Below, piece after piece: positions 18,079-27,714 of a stretch of DNA of 64,000 nucleotides. The DNA is taken from the NCBI RefSeq assembly GCF_000259235.1, contig NC_017733.1, forward strand, positions 434,001-498,000, given 5' to 3'. The stretch comes from Helicobacter pylori_CU (GTDB lineage: Bacteria; Campylobacterota; Campylobacteria; Campylobacterales; Helicobacteraceae). Numbering within the stretch: position 1 is the stretch's first letter; the number at the start of each line of letters is the position of its first letter. The notes beneath the pieces are model-generated. The model searched no databases, was not told the DNA's origin, and saw only the letters and a list, made by a program, of their open reading frames with translations. The position numbers and the translations under genes are program-made.

Positions 18079-19470
18079 TTAGCTTTTCAAAAACTTTTCT
18101 ATTCTTTTGACGCTCTCTGTTTTGCCTAAAATAAAAAGCGCTTCTTTAAGGCCTATCCCGCCCCCCTTGCCCAAAAGGGCTAATCTTAAAGGCTGCATAA
18201 AATTACCCGCTTTAATCTTTTCTTCTTCAATGATTTGGTGCATGGCGTTTTCTAGCGCGCTTTCATCGTTGAAATTGGTTGTATTTAATTCCAATTTAAA
18301 CTTTTCTAACAAAGGCATAACGAGCGCTTGATTGAGTTTTTTCAAAACCTTTTCTTCATACTCCATAGGAGCGGTTAAAACCTCATCTATTTTAAGGGCC
18401 AATTCTTTTAAGGTTTGAGATCTTTCTTTGAGAGCGTCCAACAAGCGATCCAATTGAGCGGGGTTTAAATGAGAAAGATCGCTAAAACTAAAAGGTTTTA
18501 AAAGTTTTAATAATTCCTGTGCGCTTTGGTTTTTTAAATAATGAGCGTTGAGCCAATTAAGTTTGTGCCAGCTAAAGCAACTGGGCGAAGAATTTAAATC
18601 TTTAGGGTCAAACCATTCTAGCAATTCTTGCATGCTAAAAATTTCTTTATCTTGATAGCTCCACCCCAAACGCGCTAAAAAATTCACTAAAGCTTCCTTA
18701 AGATAGCCCCTTTCTTGGTAGTCCATCACATTAGTGGCCCCATGGCGTTTGCTTAATTTTTGTCCTTCTTCGTTCAAAATCATCGGCACATGGAAAAAAT
18801 TAGGGATTTTAAAATTCAAAGCCTTATAGAGAACGATTTGTTTAGGGGTGTTAGAAAGGTGATCATCGCCTCTAATCACATCAGTAATCCCCATTAAAGC
18901 GTCATCAATGGTAACCACAAAGTTATAAGTGGGCGTCCCATCGCTCCTGACGATAATAAAATCGTCTATTTCGTTAGTGTTCACTCTCACTTCGCCTTTA
19001 ACCCCGTCATTAAAACTAATGATTTCATTTTGCGGGACTTTAATCCTTACCACAGGCTCTATGCCTTTAGGGGGCGTGCCTTTAAAATCGCGATAACGAT
19101 TGTCATAGCGTGGGGTTTCTTTCCTGGCCTTTTGCTCTTCTCTCAAAGCGTCTAATTCATCTTTACTCATGTAGCAATAATAGGCTTTGTCTTCGTCTAA
19201 GAGTTTTTGGATATATTCTTTATAAATTTCAAAGCGTTTGGATTGGTAGAGGATTTCTCCGTCGTGTTCTAGCCCCACCCATTTGAAAGCTTCTACAATG
19301 GCGTTAGCCGCTTCTATGGAGTTACGGCTCAAATCCGTGTCTTCAATGCGTAAAAAAAACTTTCCTTGATTGGCTCGTGCAAAAAGATAATTAAAAATGG
19401 CTGTCCTTAAGCCTCCTATGTGGAGGTAGCCGGTGGGCGATGGAGCGAAGCGCGTAACGATCAAACTCAT
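18079..19470 (-). CDS. gltX: Glutamyl-tRNA synthetase (GltX1)
   Basis: Charges tRNA with glutamate. 463 aa with the class I signatures PSPTGYLHIGGLRTA (HIGH-like) and KLSKRHG (KMSKS-like), and the C-terminal anticodon-binding helical region. H. pylori has two such enzymes. This is the HP0476 position, which I recall as the one specific for tRNA-Glu, the other making Glu-tRNA-Gln for amidation. Its promoter region is shared with divergent horJ. Confidence 0.94.
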   Translation of the reverse strand: MSLIVTRFAPSPTGYLHIGGLRTAIFNYLFARANQGKFFLRIEDTDLSRNSIEAANAIVEAFKWVGLEHDGEILYQSKRFEIYKEYIQKLLDEDKAYYCYMSKDELDALREEQKARKETPRYDNRYRDFKGTPPKGIEPVVRIKVPQNEIISFNDGVKGEVRVNTNEIDDFIIVRSDGTPTYNFVVTIDDALMGITDVIRGDDHLSNTPKQIVLYKALNFKIPNFFHVPMILNEEGQKLSKRHGATNVMDYQERGYLKEALVNFLARLGWSYQDKEIFSMQELLEWFDPKDLNSSPSCFSWHKLNWLNAHYLKNQSAQELLKLLKPFSFSDLSHLNPAQLDRLLDALKERSQTLKELALKIDEVLTAPMEYEEKVLKKLNQALVMPLLEKFKLELNTTNFNDESALENAMHQIIEEEKIKAGNFMQPLRLALLGKGGGIGLKEALFILGKTESVKRIEKFLKS

Positions 19471-19587
19471 TATTCTAACCTTAAAAATAAAATGCTCTTA
19501 TTGTATTCAAAAATGGCTTAAAAATTGTTTCACTTTTTTCTATTAAAATTAGTGTATCATTGAGATTATTTTTAATTAGGATCACCC

Positions 19588-20694
19588 ATGCAATTTCAAA
19601 AAACCTTATCTTCTTTATCTTTATCTTTATTATTTTTATCTTTTGGTATCGCTGAAGAAAATGGGGCGTATGCGAGCGTGGGTTTTGAATATTCCATCAG
19701 TCATGCCGTTGAACACAATAACCCTTTTTCAAATCAAGAACGCATCCAAATCATTTCTAACGCTCAAAATAAGATCTACAAACTCCATCAAGTCAAAGAT
19801 GAAATCACCAACATGCCTAAAACCTTTGCATATATCAATAACGCTTTAAAAAACCACTCCAAATTAACCCCCACTGAAATCCAAGCTGAGAAATACTACC
19901 TCCAATCCACCTTTGAAAATATTGAAAAAATAATGATGCTTAGCGGTGGCGTTGCATCTCAACCTAAATTAGCCCAAGCGTTAGAAAAAATGCAAGAACC
20001 CACCACTAACCCTTTAGAATTAGTAGAAAACTTAAGAAATTTAGAAACGCAATTCAGCCAATCTCAAAACAACATGCTCTCTTCTTTATCTTCTCAGATC
20101 GCTCAAATTTCAAATTCTTTGAATGCACTTGATCCTAGCTCTTATTCTAAAAACGTTTCAAGCATGTATGGGGTAGGTTTGAATGTGGGCTATAAGCATT
20201 TCTTTACTAAGAAAAAAAATCAAGGGTTGCGCTATTATTTATTCTATGACTATGGTTATAGTAATTTTGGTTTTGTGGGCAATGGCTTTGATGGTTTAGG
20301 CAAAATGAATAACCACCTTTATGGGCTTGGCATAGACTATCTTTATAATTTCATTGATAATGCAAAAAAACATTCGAGCGTGGGTTTTTATGTAGGCTTT
20401 GCTTTAGCGGGGAGTTCGTGGGTAGGGAGTGGTTTAGGCATGTGGGTGAGTCAAACGGATTTTATCAACAATTACTTGACCAATTATCACGCTAAAATGC
20501 ACACGAGTTTTTTCCAGATCCCTTTGAATTTTGGGGTTCGTGTGAATGTCAATAGGCACAATGGCTTTGAAATGGGCTTGAAAATCCCTTTAGCGGTCAA
20601 TTCCTTTTATGAAACGCATGGCAAAGGGCTAAACACCTCGCTCTTTTTCAAACGCCTCGTGGTGTTTAATGTGAGTTATGTTTATAGTTTTTAG
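19588..20694 (+). CDS. horJ: Hor-family outer-membrane protein HorJ
   Basis: 368 aa. Signal peptide LSSLSLSLLFLSFGIAEE is encoded by an imperfect run of CTTTAT units. The mature protein starts NGAYASVGFEYSIS, has a central helical region rich in S, N and Q (residues ~60-195), then a C-terminal barrel ending RLVVFNVSYVYSF, the Hop/Hor end. A possible extended -10 (TGTATCAT) lies just upstream. Equivalent to HP0477. Only 8 bases separate it from the methylase gene that follows. Confidence 0.9.
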   Translation: MQFQKTLSSLSLSLLFLSFGIAEENGAYASVGFEYSISHAVEHNNPFSNQERIQIISNAQNKIYKLHQVKDEITNMPKTFAYINNALKNHSKLTPTEIQAEKYYLQSTFENIEKIMMLSGGVASQPKLAQALEKMQEPTTNPLELVENLRNLETQFSQSQNNMLSSLSSQIAQISNSLNALDPSSYSKNVSSMYGVGLNVGYKHFFTKKKNQGLRYYLFYDYGYSNFGFVGNGFDGLGKMNNHLYGLGIDYLYNFIDNAKKHSSVGFYVGFALAGSSWVGSGLGMWVSQTDFINNYLTNYHAKMHTSFFQIPLNFGVRVNVNRHNGFEMGLKIPLAVNSFYETHGKGLNTSLFFKRLVVFNVSYVYSF

Positions 20695-20702
20695 GGGGGT
20701 AA

Positions 20703-22340
20703 ATGCCTTCAAACGCTCTTTCTGTTGAAGAAATCGCTCATTTAATCAACGTTTCTCATAGCAGCGTGCGTAATTGGATCAAAACCAATCTTTTAGAAAA
20801 ATTAGAGATTGATCATAAAATTTATGTGAAAACAAGCTCTTTTTTAGATTTTTGCCGCAACCATTTAGGGAAAAACAAGCTTAACAAATACGCTAACAAA
20901 TCCTTAAAAAGCGCGCATAACCATCAAGAATTGATTTTAAAATACCTAGAAATGTTAGAAAATAGCTCTGATTTAGAAAATCTAGGCTCTTATTATGAAA
21001 AAGAGCTTTCCAATACCACCAGAAATTTAGAAGGCATTTACTACACCCCTAATAGGATAGTAGAACAACTTTTCACTCTCCCTAAAGATTTTGATACCTC
21101 CCAAGCGATTTTTTGCGATCCGGCTGTGGGGAGTGGGAATTTTGTCATGCATGCTTTAAAACTGGGTTTTAAGGTTGAAAATATCTATGGCTATGATACA
21201 GACGCTTTTGCTGTCGCTTTGACTAAAAAGCGTATTAAAGAGCGTTATCATTTAGATTGCCCTAATATTGTGCAAAAAGATTTTTTAAATTTAAAACACA
21301 CCCCGCAATTTGATTGTATTTTCACTAACCCGCCATGGGGTAAGAAATACAACCAAAACCAAAAAGAAAATTTCAAACAGCAATTCAACCTCTCTCAAAG
21401 CCTAGACAGCGCGTCGCTCTTTTTTGTAGCGAGTTTGAATTGCTTAAAAGAAAACGCTCATTTGGGGCTATTATTACCAGAAAGTTGTTTGAATATTGAT
21501 GCGTTTAGCAAAATGCGAGAAATGGCTTTAAAGTTTCACATTAGAAGCCTGATTGATTTTGACAAACCCTTTAAAAATCTAATGACTAAGGCTGTGGGTT
21601 TGGTGCTTAAAAAAACCCCTAATAAGGATCAAAAAATCTCATGCTTTTATCAAAATAGTGAGTTCAAACGATCGCCTTCTTCTTTTTTCAACAACCCTAA
21701 AAAGATTTTTAATATCCATTGCTCTAGCAAAGAAAATAAAATTTTAGACCACCTTTTTTCCATTCCCCATATGACTTTAAAAAATAACGCTCATTTTGCT
21801 TTAGGGATTGTTACAGGCAACAATAAAGAAAGATTACACTCCAAACAAGAAAAAAATACCATTCCTATTTTCAGGGGTTCAGATATTTTAAAAGACAGAT
21901 TAAAAGCCACTAGCCAATTCATTAACGCTGATTTAAAAGACTGCCAGCAAGTCGCTCCCTTAAGCCTTTATCAGGCTAGAGAAAAAATCGTGTACAAATT
22001 CATTTCTTCAAAACTGGTCTTTTTTTATGACAATAAGCAACACCTTTTTTTAAACAGCACGAACATGTTTGTTTTAAAAGAAAATTTTCCTATCAACGCT
22101 CATGCGTTAAAAGAATTGTTAAACAGCGATTTAATGCAATTCATTTTTGAATCGCTTTTTAAAACGCATAAAATCTTAAGAAAAGATTTGGAATGTTTGC
22201 CCCTATTTGCGCAATTTATTAACAATAGTTTTGATGAAAAATTTTATTTAAAAAATTTAGGGATAGAAAAAAAAGACCCTAAACATTTCACCATCAGGAA
22301 AAACCATGCATGTTGCTTGTCTTTTGGCTTTAGGGGATAA
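20703..22340 (+). CDS. N6-adenine DNA methyltransferase with N-terminal HTH domain
   Basis: 545 aa. Residues ~5-60 form a helix-turn-helix of the excisionase/MerR type (LSVEEIAHLINVSHSSVRNWI). Then come the AdoMet motif DPAVGSGNFVMHAL and the catalytic TNPPWGKKY (NPPW) of gamma-class adenine methylases, and a C-terminal region that is probably the target-recognition part (ALGIVTGNNKERLHS). No PD-(D/E)XK motif stands out, so I call it a methylase and not a fused restriction enzyme. Equivalent to HP0478. No separate restriction gene is adjacent, so it may be an orphan with regulatory effects. Its end overlaps the heptosyltransferase start by 35 bases. Confidence 0.85.
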   Translation: MPSNALSVEEIAHLINVSHSSVRNWIKTNLLEKLEIDHKIYVKTSSFLDFCRNHLGKNKLNKYANKSLKSAHNHQELILKYLEMLENSSDLENLGSYYEKELSNTTRNLEGIYYTPNRIVEQLFTLPKDFDTSQAIFCDPAVGSGNFVMHALKLGFKVENIYGYDTDAFAVALTKKRIKERYHLDCPNIVQKDFLNLKHTPQFDCIFTNPPWGKKYNQNQKENFKQQFNLSQSLDSASLFFVASLNCLKENAHLGLLLPESCLNIDAFSKMREMALKFHIRSLIDFDKPFKNLMTKAVGLVLKKTPNKDQKISCFYQNSEFKRSPSSFFNNPKKIFNIHCSSKENKILDHLFSIPHMTLKNNAHFALGIVTGNNKERLHSKQEKNTIPIFRGSDILKDRLKATSQFINADLKDCQQVAPLSLYQAREKIVYKFISSKLVFFYDNKQHLFLNSTNMFVLKENFPINAHALKELLNSDLMQFIFESLFKTHKILRKDLECLPLFAQFINNSFDEKFYLKNLGIEKKDPKHFTIRKNHACCLSFGFRG

Positions 22341-23154
22341 CCTCATCACGCTTAGCCTTTTAAAAGAAATCGCTTCCAAACAGCAACGGCCCCTTAAAAT
22401 CCTAGGCACTCATTTGACTTTAAAAATCGCCAAGCTTTTAGAGTGCAAAAAACATTTTGAGATCATTCCTCTTTTTGAAAATGTCCCTGCTTTTTATGAT
22501 CTTAAAAAACAAGGCGTTTTTTTGGCGATGAAGGATTTTTTATGGTTGTTAAAAGCGATTAAAAAGCACAAAATCAAACATTTGATTTTAGAAAAACAAG
22601 ACTTTAGAAGCGCTCTTTTATCCCAATTCATTCCCATAACCACTCCAAATAAAGAAATTAAAAACGTTTATCAAAACCGCCAGGAGTTGTTTTCTCAAAT
22701 TTATGGGCATGTTTTTGATAATAGTCAATATTCCATGAGTGTAAAAAACCCCAAAAAGATTTTGATCAACCCTTTCACAAGATCCATAGACCGAAGTATC
22801 CCTTTAGAGCATTTGCAAATCGTTTTAAAACTCTTAAAACCCTTTTGTGTTACGCTTTTAGATTTTGAAGAACGATACGCTTTTTTACAAAATGAAGCCG
22901 CTCATTATCGCACTAAAACCAATCTAGAAGAAGTTAAAAACCTGATTTTAGAAAGCGATTTGTATATAGGGGGGGATTCGTTTTTGATCCATTTGGCTTA
23001 CTATTTAAAGAAAAATTATTTTATCTTTTTTTATAGGGATAATGACGATTTCATGCCGCCTAATGGTGGGAATGAAAATTTTCTAAAAGCCCATAAAAGC
23101 CATTTCATAGAACAGGATTTAGCCAAAAAATTCCGCCATTTGGGGCTATTATAA
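22306..23154 (+). CDS. Heptosyltransferase (GT9 family)
   Basis: 282 aa, adds heptose to lipopolysaccharide from ADP-heptose on the cytoplasmic face. The N-terminal ACLLALGDNLITLSLLKEI is the GT9 GD-N pattern, and SDLYIGGDSFLIHLAYYL near the C terminus is the GT9 donor-site motif (usual form GNDSGPMHLA). Equivalent to HP0479, which I recall as a characterised D-glycero-D-manno-heptosyltransferase. AGGAAAAACC before the ATG supports the start inside the methylase gene. Its donor is made by the gmhB-hldD-hldE-gmhA genes at 52-56 kb. Confidence 0.82.
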   Translation: MHVACLLALGDNLITLSLLKEIASKQQRPLKILGTHLTLKIAKLLECKKHFEIIPLFENVPAFYDLKKQGVFLAMKDFLWLLKAIKKHKIKHLILEKQDFRSALLSQFIPITTPNKEIKNVYQNRQELFSQIYGHVFDNSQYSMSVKNPKKILINPFTRSIDRSIPLEHLQIVLKLLKPFCVTLLDFEERYAFLQNEAAHYRTKTNLEEVKNLILESDLYIGGDSFLIHLAYYLKKNYFIFFYRDNDDFMPPNGGNENFLKAHKSHFIEQDLAKKFRHLGLL

Positions 23155-23159
23155 TATTG

Positions 23160-23168
23160 TGTTATACT
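23160..23168 (+). promoter_or_regulatory. Extended -10 upstream of typA
   Basis: TGTTATACT (TGn plus TATACT) lies 31 bases before the typA ATG and just after the heptosyltransferase stop, giving typA its own promoter. Confidence 0.5.
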
Positions 23169-23199
23169 TCTAATTTCAATTTTGCTTGTTAGGACATTC

Positions 23200-24999
23200 A
23201 TGAAAAATATTAGAAATATCGCTGTAATCGCGCATGTTGATCATGGGAAAACCACTCTAGTAGATGGCTTACTTTCTCAATCTGGCACATTTAGTGAGAG
23301 GGAAAAAGTGGATGAAAGGGTGATGGATAGCAATGATTTAGAAAGAGAAAGAGGGATCACTATCCTGTCTAAAAACACCGCTATTTATTACAAAGACACT
23401 AAAATCAATATCATTGACACTCCCGGGCATGCTGATTTTGGGGGCGAAGTGGAGCGCGTTTTGAAAATGGTGGATGGGGTGTTGCTTTTAGTGGACGCTC
23501 AAGAAGGGGTCATGCCTCAAACTAAATTCGTGGTTAAAAAGGCTTTGAGTTTTGGGATTTGCCCTATTGTGGTGGTGAATAAAATTGATAAGCCTGCCGC
23601 TGAACCGGACAGAGTGGTGGATGAAGTTTTTGACTTGTTCGTAGCGATGGGGGCTAGCGATAAGCAATTGGATTTTCCTGTCGTGTATGCCGCCGCACGA
23701 GATGGCTATGCGATGAAAAGTTTAGACGATGAAAAGAAAAATTTAGAGCCTTTGTTTGAAACGATTTTAGAGCATGTGCCAAGCCCTAGCGGGAGCGTTG
23801 ATGAGCCTTTGCAAATGCAAATTTTTACGCTTGATTATGACAATTATGTGGGCAAAATCGGTATCGCTAGAGTGTTTAATGGCTCGGTTAAAAAGAACGA
23901 AAGCGTGCTGTTGATGAAAAGCGATGGGAGTAAAGAAAATGGCCGTATCACTAAGCTTATAGGTTTTTTAGGGCTGGCTAGGACGGAGATTGAAAACGCT
24001 TATGCGGGCGATATTGTAGCGATTGCTGGGTTTAATGCGATGGATGTGGGCGATAGCGTCGTTGATCCTGCTAACCCCATGCCTTTAGACCCCATGCATT
24101 TAGAAGAGCCTACGATGAGCGTGTATTTTGCTGTCAATGATTCGCCCTTAGCCGGGTTAGAAGGAAAGCATGTTACTGCTAATAAGTTGAAAGACAGGCT
24201 CTTAAAAGAAATGCAAACCAATATCGCTATGAAATGCGAAGAAATGGGCGAGGGCAAGTTTAAAGTGAGCGGGCGTGGGGAATTGCAAATCACCATTTTA
24301 GCTGAAAACTTGCGCCGTGAAGGGTTTGAGTTTAGCATTTCACGCCCTGAAGTCATCATTAAAGAAGAAAATGGCGTTAAATGCGAGCCTTTTGAGCATT
24401 TGGTGATTGACACGCCCCAAGATTTTAGCGGGGCTATCATTGAGAGATTAGGCAAAAGAAAAGCCGAGATGAAAGCGATGAATCCCATGAGTGATGGCTA
24501 TACAAGATTAGAATTTGAAATTCCTGCAAGAGGGCTTATCGGTTATAGGAGCGAGTTTTTAACCGACACTAAAGGCGAAGGCGTGATGAATCATAGCTTT
24601 TTGGAATTCCGCCCTTTTAGCGGGAGCGTGGAATCGCGCAAAAATGGGGCGCTCATTAGCATGGAAAATGGCGAAGCGACCGCTTTTTCCCTTTTCAATA
24701 TCCAAGAAAGAGGCACGCTTTTTATCAACCCCCAAACGAAGGTTTATGTGGGCATGGTTATTGGCGAGCACAGCCGGGATAATGATTTAGATGTCAACCC
24801 TATCAAATCCAAGCACTTAACCAACATGAGAGCGAGCGGGAGCGATGATGCGATCAAACTCACCCCGCCTAGGACTATGGTGTTAGAAAGGGCGTTAGAA
24901 TGGATTGAAGAAGATGAGATTTTGGAGGTTACCCCCTTGAATTTAAGGATCAGGAAAAAGATTTTAGACCCCAACATGAGGAAAAGGGCGAAAAAATAA
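23200..24999 (+). CDS. typA: Ribosome-associated GTPase TypA/BipA
   Basis: Translational GTPase related to EF-G, linked to ribosome assembly and stress growth. 599 aa with G1 [10 protein letters not shown]3 [12 protein letters not shown] and G4 NKIDKP in the first 140 residues, then EF-Tu-like domain II and the BipA C-terminal domain ([11 protein letters not shown]). I use the ATG at 23200 and not the TTG at 23182: AGGA sits six bases before the ATG and [16 protein letters not shown] is the family start. Equivalent to HP0480. Confidence 0.94.
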
Positions 25000-25014
25000 A
25001 TAAAACTTTTTGGA

Positions 25015-25944
25015 ATGCATGCGAATTTATTCAACCAAAACGCTAGTAAAAAAGATGTTTTTTTGCACAATTTGCGTTCTAATAATGGGCGTTACAAACG
25101 CTATGTAAAAGCCCCTTTAAGATATGGTGGAGGCAAATCTTTAGCTGTAGGGTTAATAGTGGAGTGTATACCTAATGGTGTGCGTAGGGTTATTAGCCCT
25201 TTTATAGGTGGGGGGAGCGTAGAAATTGCATGCACGACAGAGTTGGGTTTAGAAGTGTTAGGCTTTGATATTTTTGACATTTTAGTGAATTTTTATCAAG
25301 TGCTACTCAAAGACAAACAAGCTCTTTATAACAGCTTGCTTTCTTTAGAACCTAATCAAGAAACTTACAATACCATCAAACAAGAGTTAAAAGCCCATTA
25401 CAAAAAAGAATGCGTTTTAGACCCTTTAGTTTTGGCTAGAGATTATTACTTTAACTTTAATTTAAGCTATGGGCCGGGATTTTTGGGGTGGATGAGTAAA
25501 ATTTATACCGATAAACAACGCTATCTAAACACCCTTTTAAAAATTAAAGATTTTAACGCCCCTAGTTTAAAAGTGGAATGCTTTAGTTTTGAAGAAGTGT
25601 TGATCGCTTATCCTAATGATTTTTTCTATCTTGACCCCCCTTATGTGTTAGAAAATTCTAAAATGTTTAAGGGGATTTATCCTATGCGTAATTTCCCTAT
25701 CCACCATAATGGTTTTAAACATGAAGTATTAGCTCACATGCTAAAAAGGCATAAAGGGCCATTTATTTTAAGCTATAATGACTGCGAATTTGTAAGGAAT
25801 GCTTATAAAGATTTTAAAATTTTAGAACCATCTTGGCAATACACTATGGGACAAGGCGAAACCAGAATGGGTAAAAACCGCTTAGAAAGAGGCGATAATA
25901 ACCATGTCAAACAATCTCATGAGTTGTTGATCATCAAGGAGTAA
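25015..25944 (+). CDS. D12-class N6-adenine DNA methyltransferase (M.MboII-like)
   Basis: 309 aa. Motifs in alpha (D12/Dam) order: APLRYGGGKSLAVG, then PFIGGGSVEIA (AdoMet site) near residues 62-72 and FYLDPPYVL (catalytic DPPY) near 203-211. Equivalent to HP0481, annotated as MboII-type. The next gene begins three bases after its stop, so methylase and putative nuclease are co-transcribed. Together with the C5 methylase 0.7 kb on, this fits an asymmetric (type IIS) system in which each strand has its own methylase. Confidence 0.88.
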   Translation: MHANLFNQNASKKDVFLHNLRSNNGRYKRYVKAPLRYGGGKSLAVGLIVECIPNGVRRVISPFIGGGSVEIACTTELGLEVLGFDIFDILVNFYQVLLKDKQALYNSLLSLEPNQETYNTIKQELKAHYKKECVLDPLVLARDYYFNFNLSYGPGFLGWMSKIYTDKQRYLNTLLKIKDFNAPSLKVECFSFEEVLIAYPNDFFYLDPPYVLENSKMFKGIYPMRNFPIHHNGFKHEVLAHMLKRHKGPFILSYNDCEFVRNAYKDFKILEPSWQYTMGQGETRMGKNRLERGDNNHVKQSHELLIIKE

Positions 25945-25946
25945 AA

Positions 25947-26561
25947 ATGCATATTAGCGGAGTCAAAACTGCCTTTAAAATCGCTGATGTAGAATACGTG
26001 AAAGACAGCACAAAGTTGAATTTCAACTATCTTAAGGATTTAAAAGATGAAAACAATCAATCTTTATCTCAAAATATTTTGACTCAAAATGTGGCTAGAG
26101 TGTATTTAATTGTAGTGGATGGTGAGATTAAAAAAATCGGTGGTTCTCAAGCAGATGGCGGGATTAAAAGCACGCTCAATATTTACAAAGATGGGGGAGT
26201 CAAAGGGAGGCCTAGTATTAGAAGTTTTGGCGTGTGGTATTTTCTTTACCATACGATACTCACAGGGGCTAAAATAGAATTTTACATGATTTATCAGCCT
26301 AATTTTGAAACTCAAGTGAAAGGCTTGTTTGGTTTTCATGCAATCAAAGACGCAAGCATCAGCTATAAACTTTTAGAGCAAGCTTGCCTGACGGATTATA
26401 GAAACAATAATAATGACGCATTGCCCAAATGGAATGTACAAGAGCAAGGTAAAGATTGGCCAAACGATATTAAAGATGAGCATGCCAATACCACTCAAAA
26501 AGCTCAAAACAGAGAAAAAGCTGTTCATAGAAAAGCGATTGACAAACCTAGCAAAACTTAA
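25947..26561 (+). CDS. Putative GIY-YIG-like restriction endonuclease
   Basis: 204 aa, not named. The middle of the protein reads VARVYLIVVDGEIKKIGGSQ (residues ~49-68), which resembles the GIY...YIG strands of GIY-YIG nucleases with substitutions (VYLI, KIGGS). It is followed by an arginine helix (GRPSIRSFGVW) and a glutamate (NFETQVKG), the usual order of catalytic residues. The C-terminal tail is polar. Sitting three bases after a methylase and before a second methylase strongly suggests a restriction enzyme. The fold assignment is my inference. It could instead be an accessory of the R-M cluster. Confidence 0.55.
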   Translation: MHISGVKTAFKIADVEYVKDSTKLNFNYLKDLKDENNQSLSQNILTQNVARVYLIVVDGEIKKIGGSQADGGIKSTLNIYKDGGVKGRPSIRSFGVWYFLYHTILTGAKIEFYMIYQPNFETQVKGLFGFHAIKDASISYKLLEQACLTDYRNNNNDALPKWNVQEQGKDWPNDIKDEHANTTQKAQNREKAVHRKAIDKPSKT

Positions 26562-26658
26562 AAGATTGAATAAAGGTTTTAACCCAATCTCAAAAAAAGG
26601 GCTTTAAGTTTTACTCCATTTTAAAAGCATGGGTTTAGATGAAAGGAAAAAATAAAAT

Positions 26659-27714
26659 TTGTATAAAGTAGCCGATATTTTTTGTGGTGCTGGAGGATTG
26701 AGCTATGGCTTTTCTGTGCATCCCCATTTTGAATTAGTATGGGCTAACGATATAGACAAGGACGCCATTTTAAGCTATCAAGCCAATCATAAAGAGGCAC
26801 AAACCATTTTATGCGATATTGCACAACTTCATTGCCACAACTTGCCATGCGTTCCAATTGACATTCTATTAGGCGGACCACCATGCCAGAGCTATTCTAC
26901 GCTTGGCAAAAGAAAAATGGATGAAAAAGCGAATCTGTTTAAAGAATATTTGCGGCTTTTAGATTTAGTGAAACCAAAAATATTTGTTTTTGAAAATGTG
27001 GTGGGTTTAATGTCTATGCAAAAAGGGCAATTGTTCCAACGAATTTGTAACGCTTTTAAAGAGAGAGGTTATATTTTAGAGCATGCCATTTTAAACGCCC
27101 TAGATTATGGTGTGCCTCAAATGAGAGAGCGAGTGATTTTAGTGGGCGCGCTTAAAAGTTTTGAACAAAAATTTTACTTCCCTAAACCCATAAAAACGCA
27201 TTTTTCTCTAAAAGACGCTTTAGGGGATTTACCGCCCATTCAAAGCGGTGAAAATGGCGATGCTTTAGGTTATCTTAAAAATGCGGATAACGTTTTTTTG
27301 GAATTTGTGCGAAATTCTAAAGAATTAAGCGAGCATAGCAGTCCTAAAAACAATGAAAAACTGATAAAGATCATGCAAACGCTAAAAGACGGACAGAGTA
27401 AAGACGATTTGCCAGAAAGTTTACGCCCCAAAAGCGGTTATATTAATACCTATGCCAAAATGTGGTGGGAAAAACCAGCCCCCACCATTACGAGAAATTT
27501 TTCTACCCCAAGCAGTTCTAGGTGTATCCATCCAAGAGACTCTAGAGCGTTAAGCATTAGAGAGGGGGCAAGATTGCAAAGCTTTCCTGATAATTATAAA
27601 TTCTATGGGAGTGGTAGCGCTAAAAGATTGCAAATTGGCAATGCCGTGCCGCCTTTATTGAGTGTAGCGCTCGCTCATGCTGTCTTTGATTTTTTAAGGG
27701 GTAAAAATGTTTGA
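26659..27714 (+). CDS. C5-cytosine DNA methyltransferase (M.HphI-like)
   Basis: 351 aa with the full ordered C5 motif set: I DIFCGAGGLSYGF, IV GGPPCQSYSTLGKR with the catalytic Cys, VI FENVVGL, VIII PQMRERVILVGAL and X QIGNAVPP. The variable target region lies between ~200 and 300. The start is a TTG at 26659, with AAGGAAAA about 11 bases before. Equivalent to HP0483. It overlaps the next gene by eight bases, so the downstream gene should belong to the same R-M unit. Confidence 0.9.
   Translation: MYKVADIFCGAGGLSYGFSVHPHFELVWANDIDKDAILSYQANHKEAQTILCDIAQLHCHNLPCVPIDILLGGPPCQSYSTLGKRKMDEKANLFKEYLRLLDLVKPKIFVFENVVGLMSMQKGQLFQRICNAFKERGYILEHAILNALDYGVPQMRERVILVGALKSFEQKFYFPKPIKTHFSLKDALGDLPPIQSGENGDALGYLKNADNVFLEFVRNSKELSEHSSPKNNEKLIKIMQTLKDGQSKDDLPESLRPKSGYINTYAKMWWEKPAPTITRNFSTPSSSRCIHPRDSRALSIREGARLQSFPDNYKFYGSGSAKRLQIGNAVPPLLSVALAHAVFDFLRGKNV

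Noticed and set aside
19600..19650. CTTTAT-rich stretch in the horJ signal peptide as a phase-variable repeat
   Set aside because: The units are imperfect and in multiples of six, so slippage would not shift the frame; most likely just signal-peptide Leu/Ser codons.
22970..22978. G6 run in the heptosyltransferase gene as a switch
   Set aside because: Too short to slip often compared with the C10 tract in hsdR.
23182..24999. Longer typA start at TTG 23182
   Set aside because: The ATG at 23200 has a well-placed AGGA and gives the conserved family N terminus.
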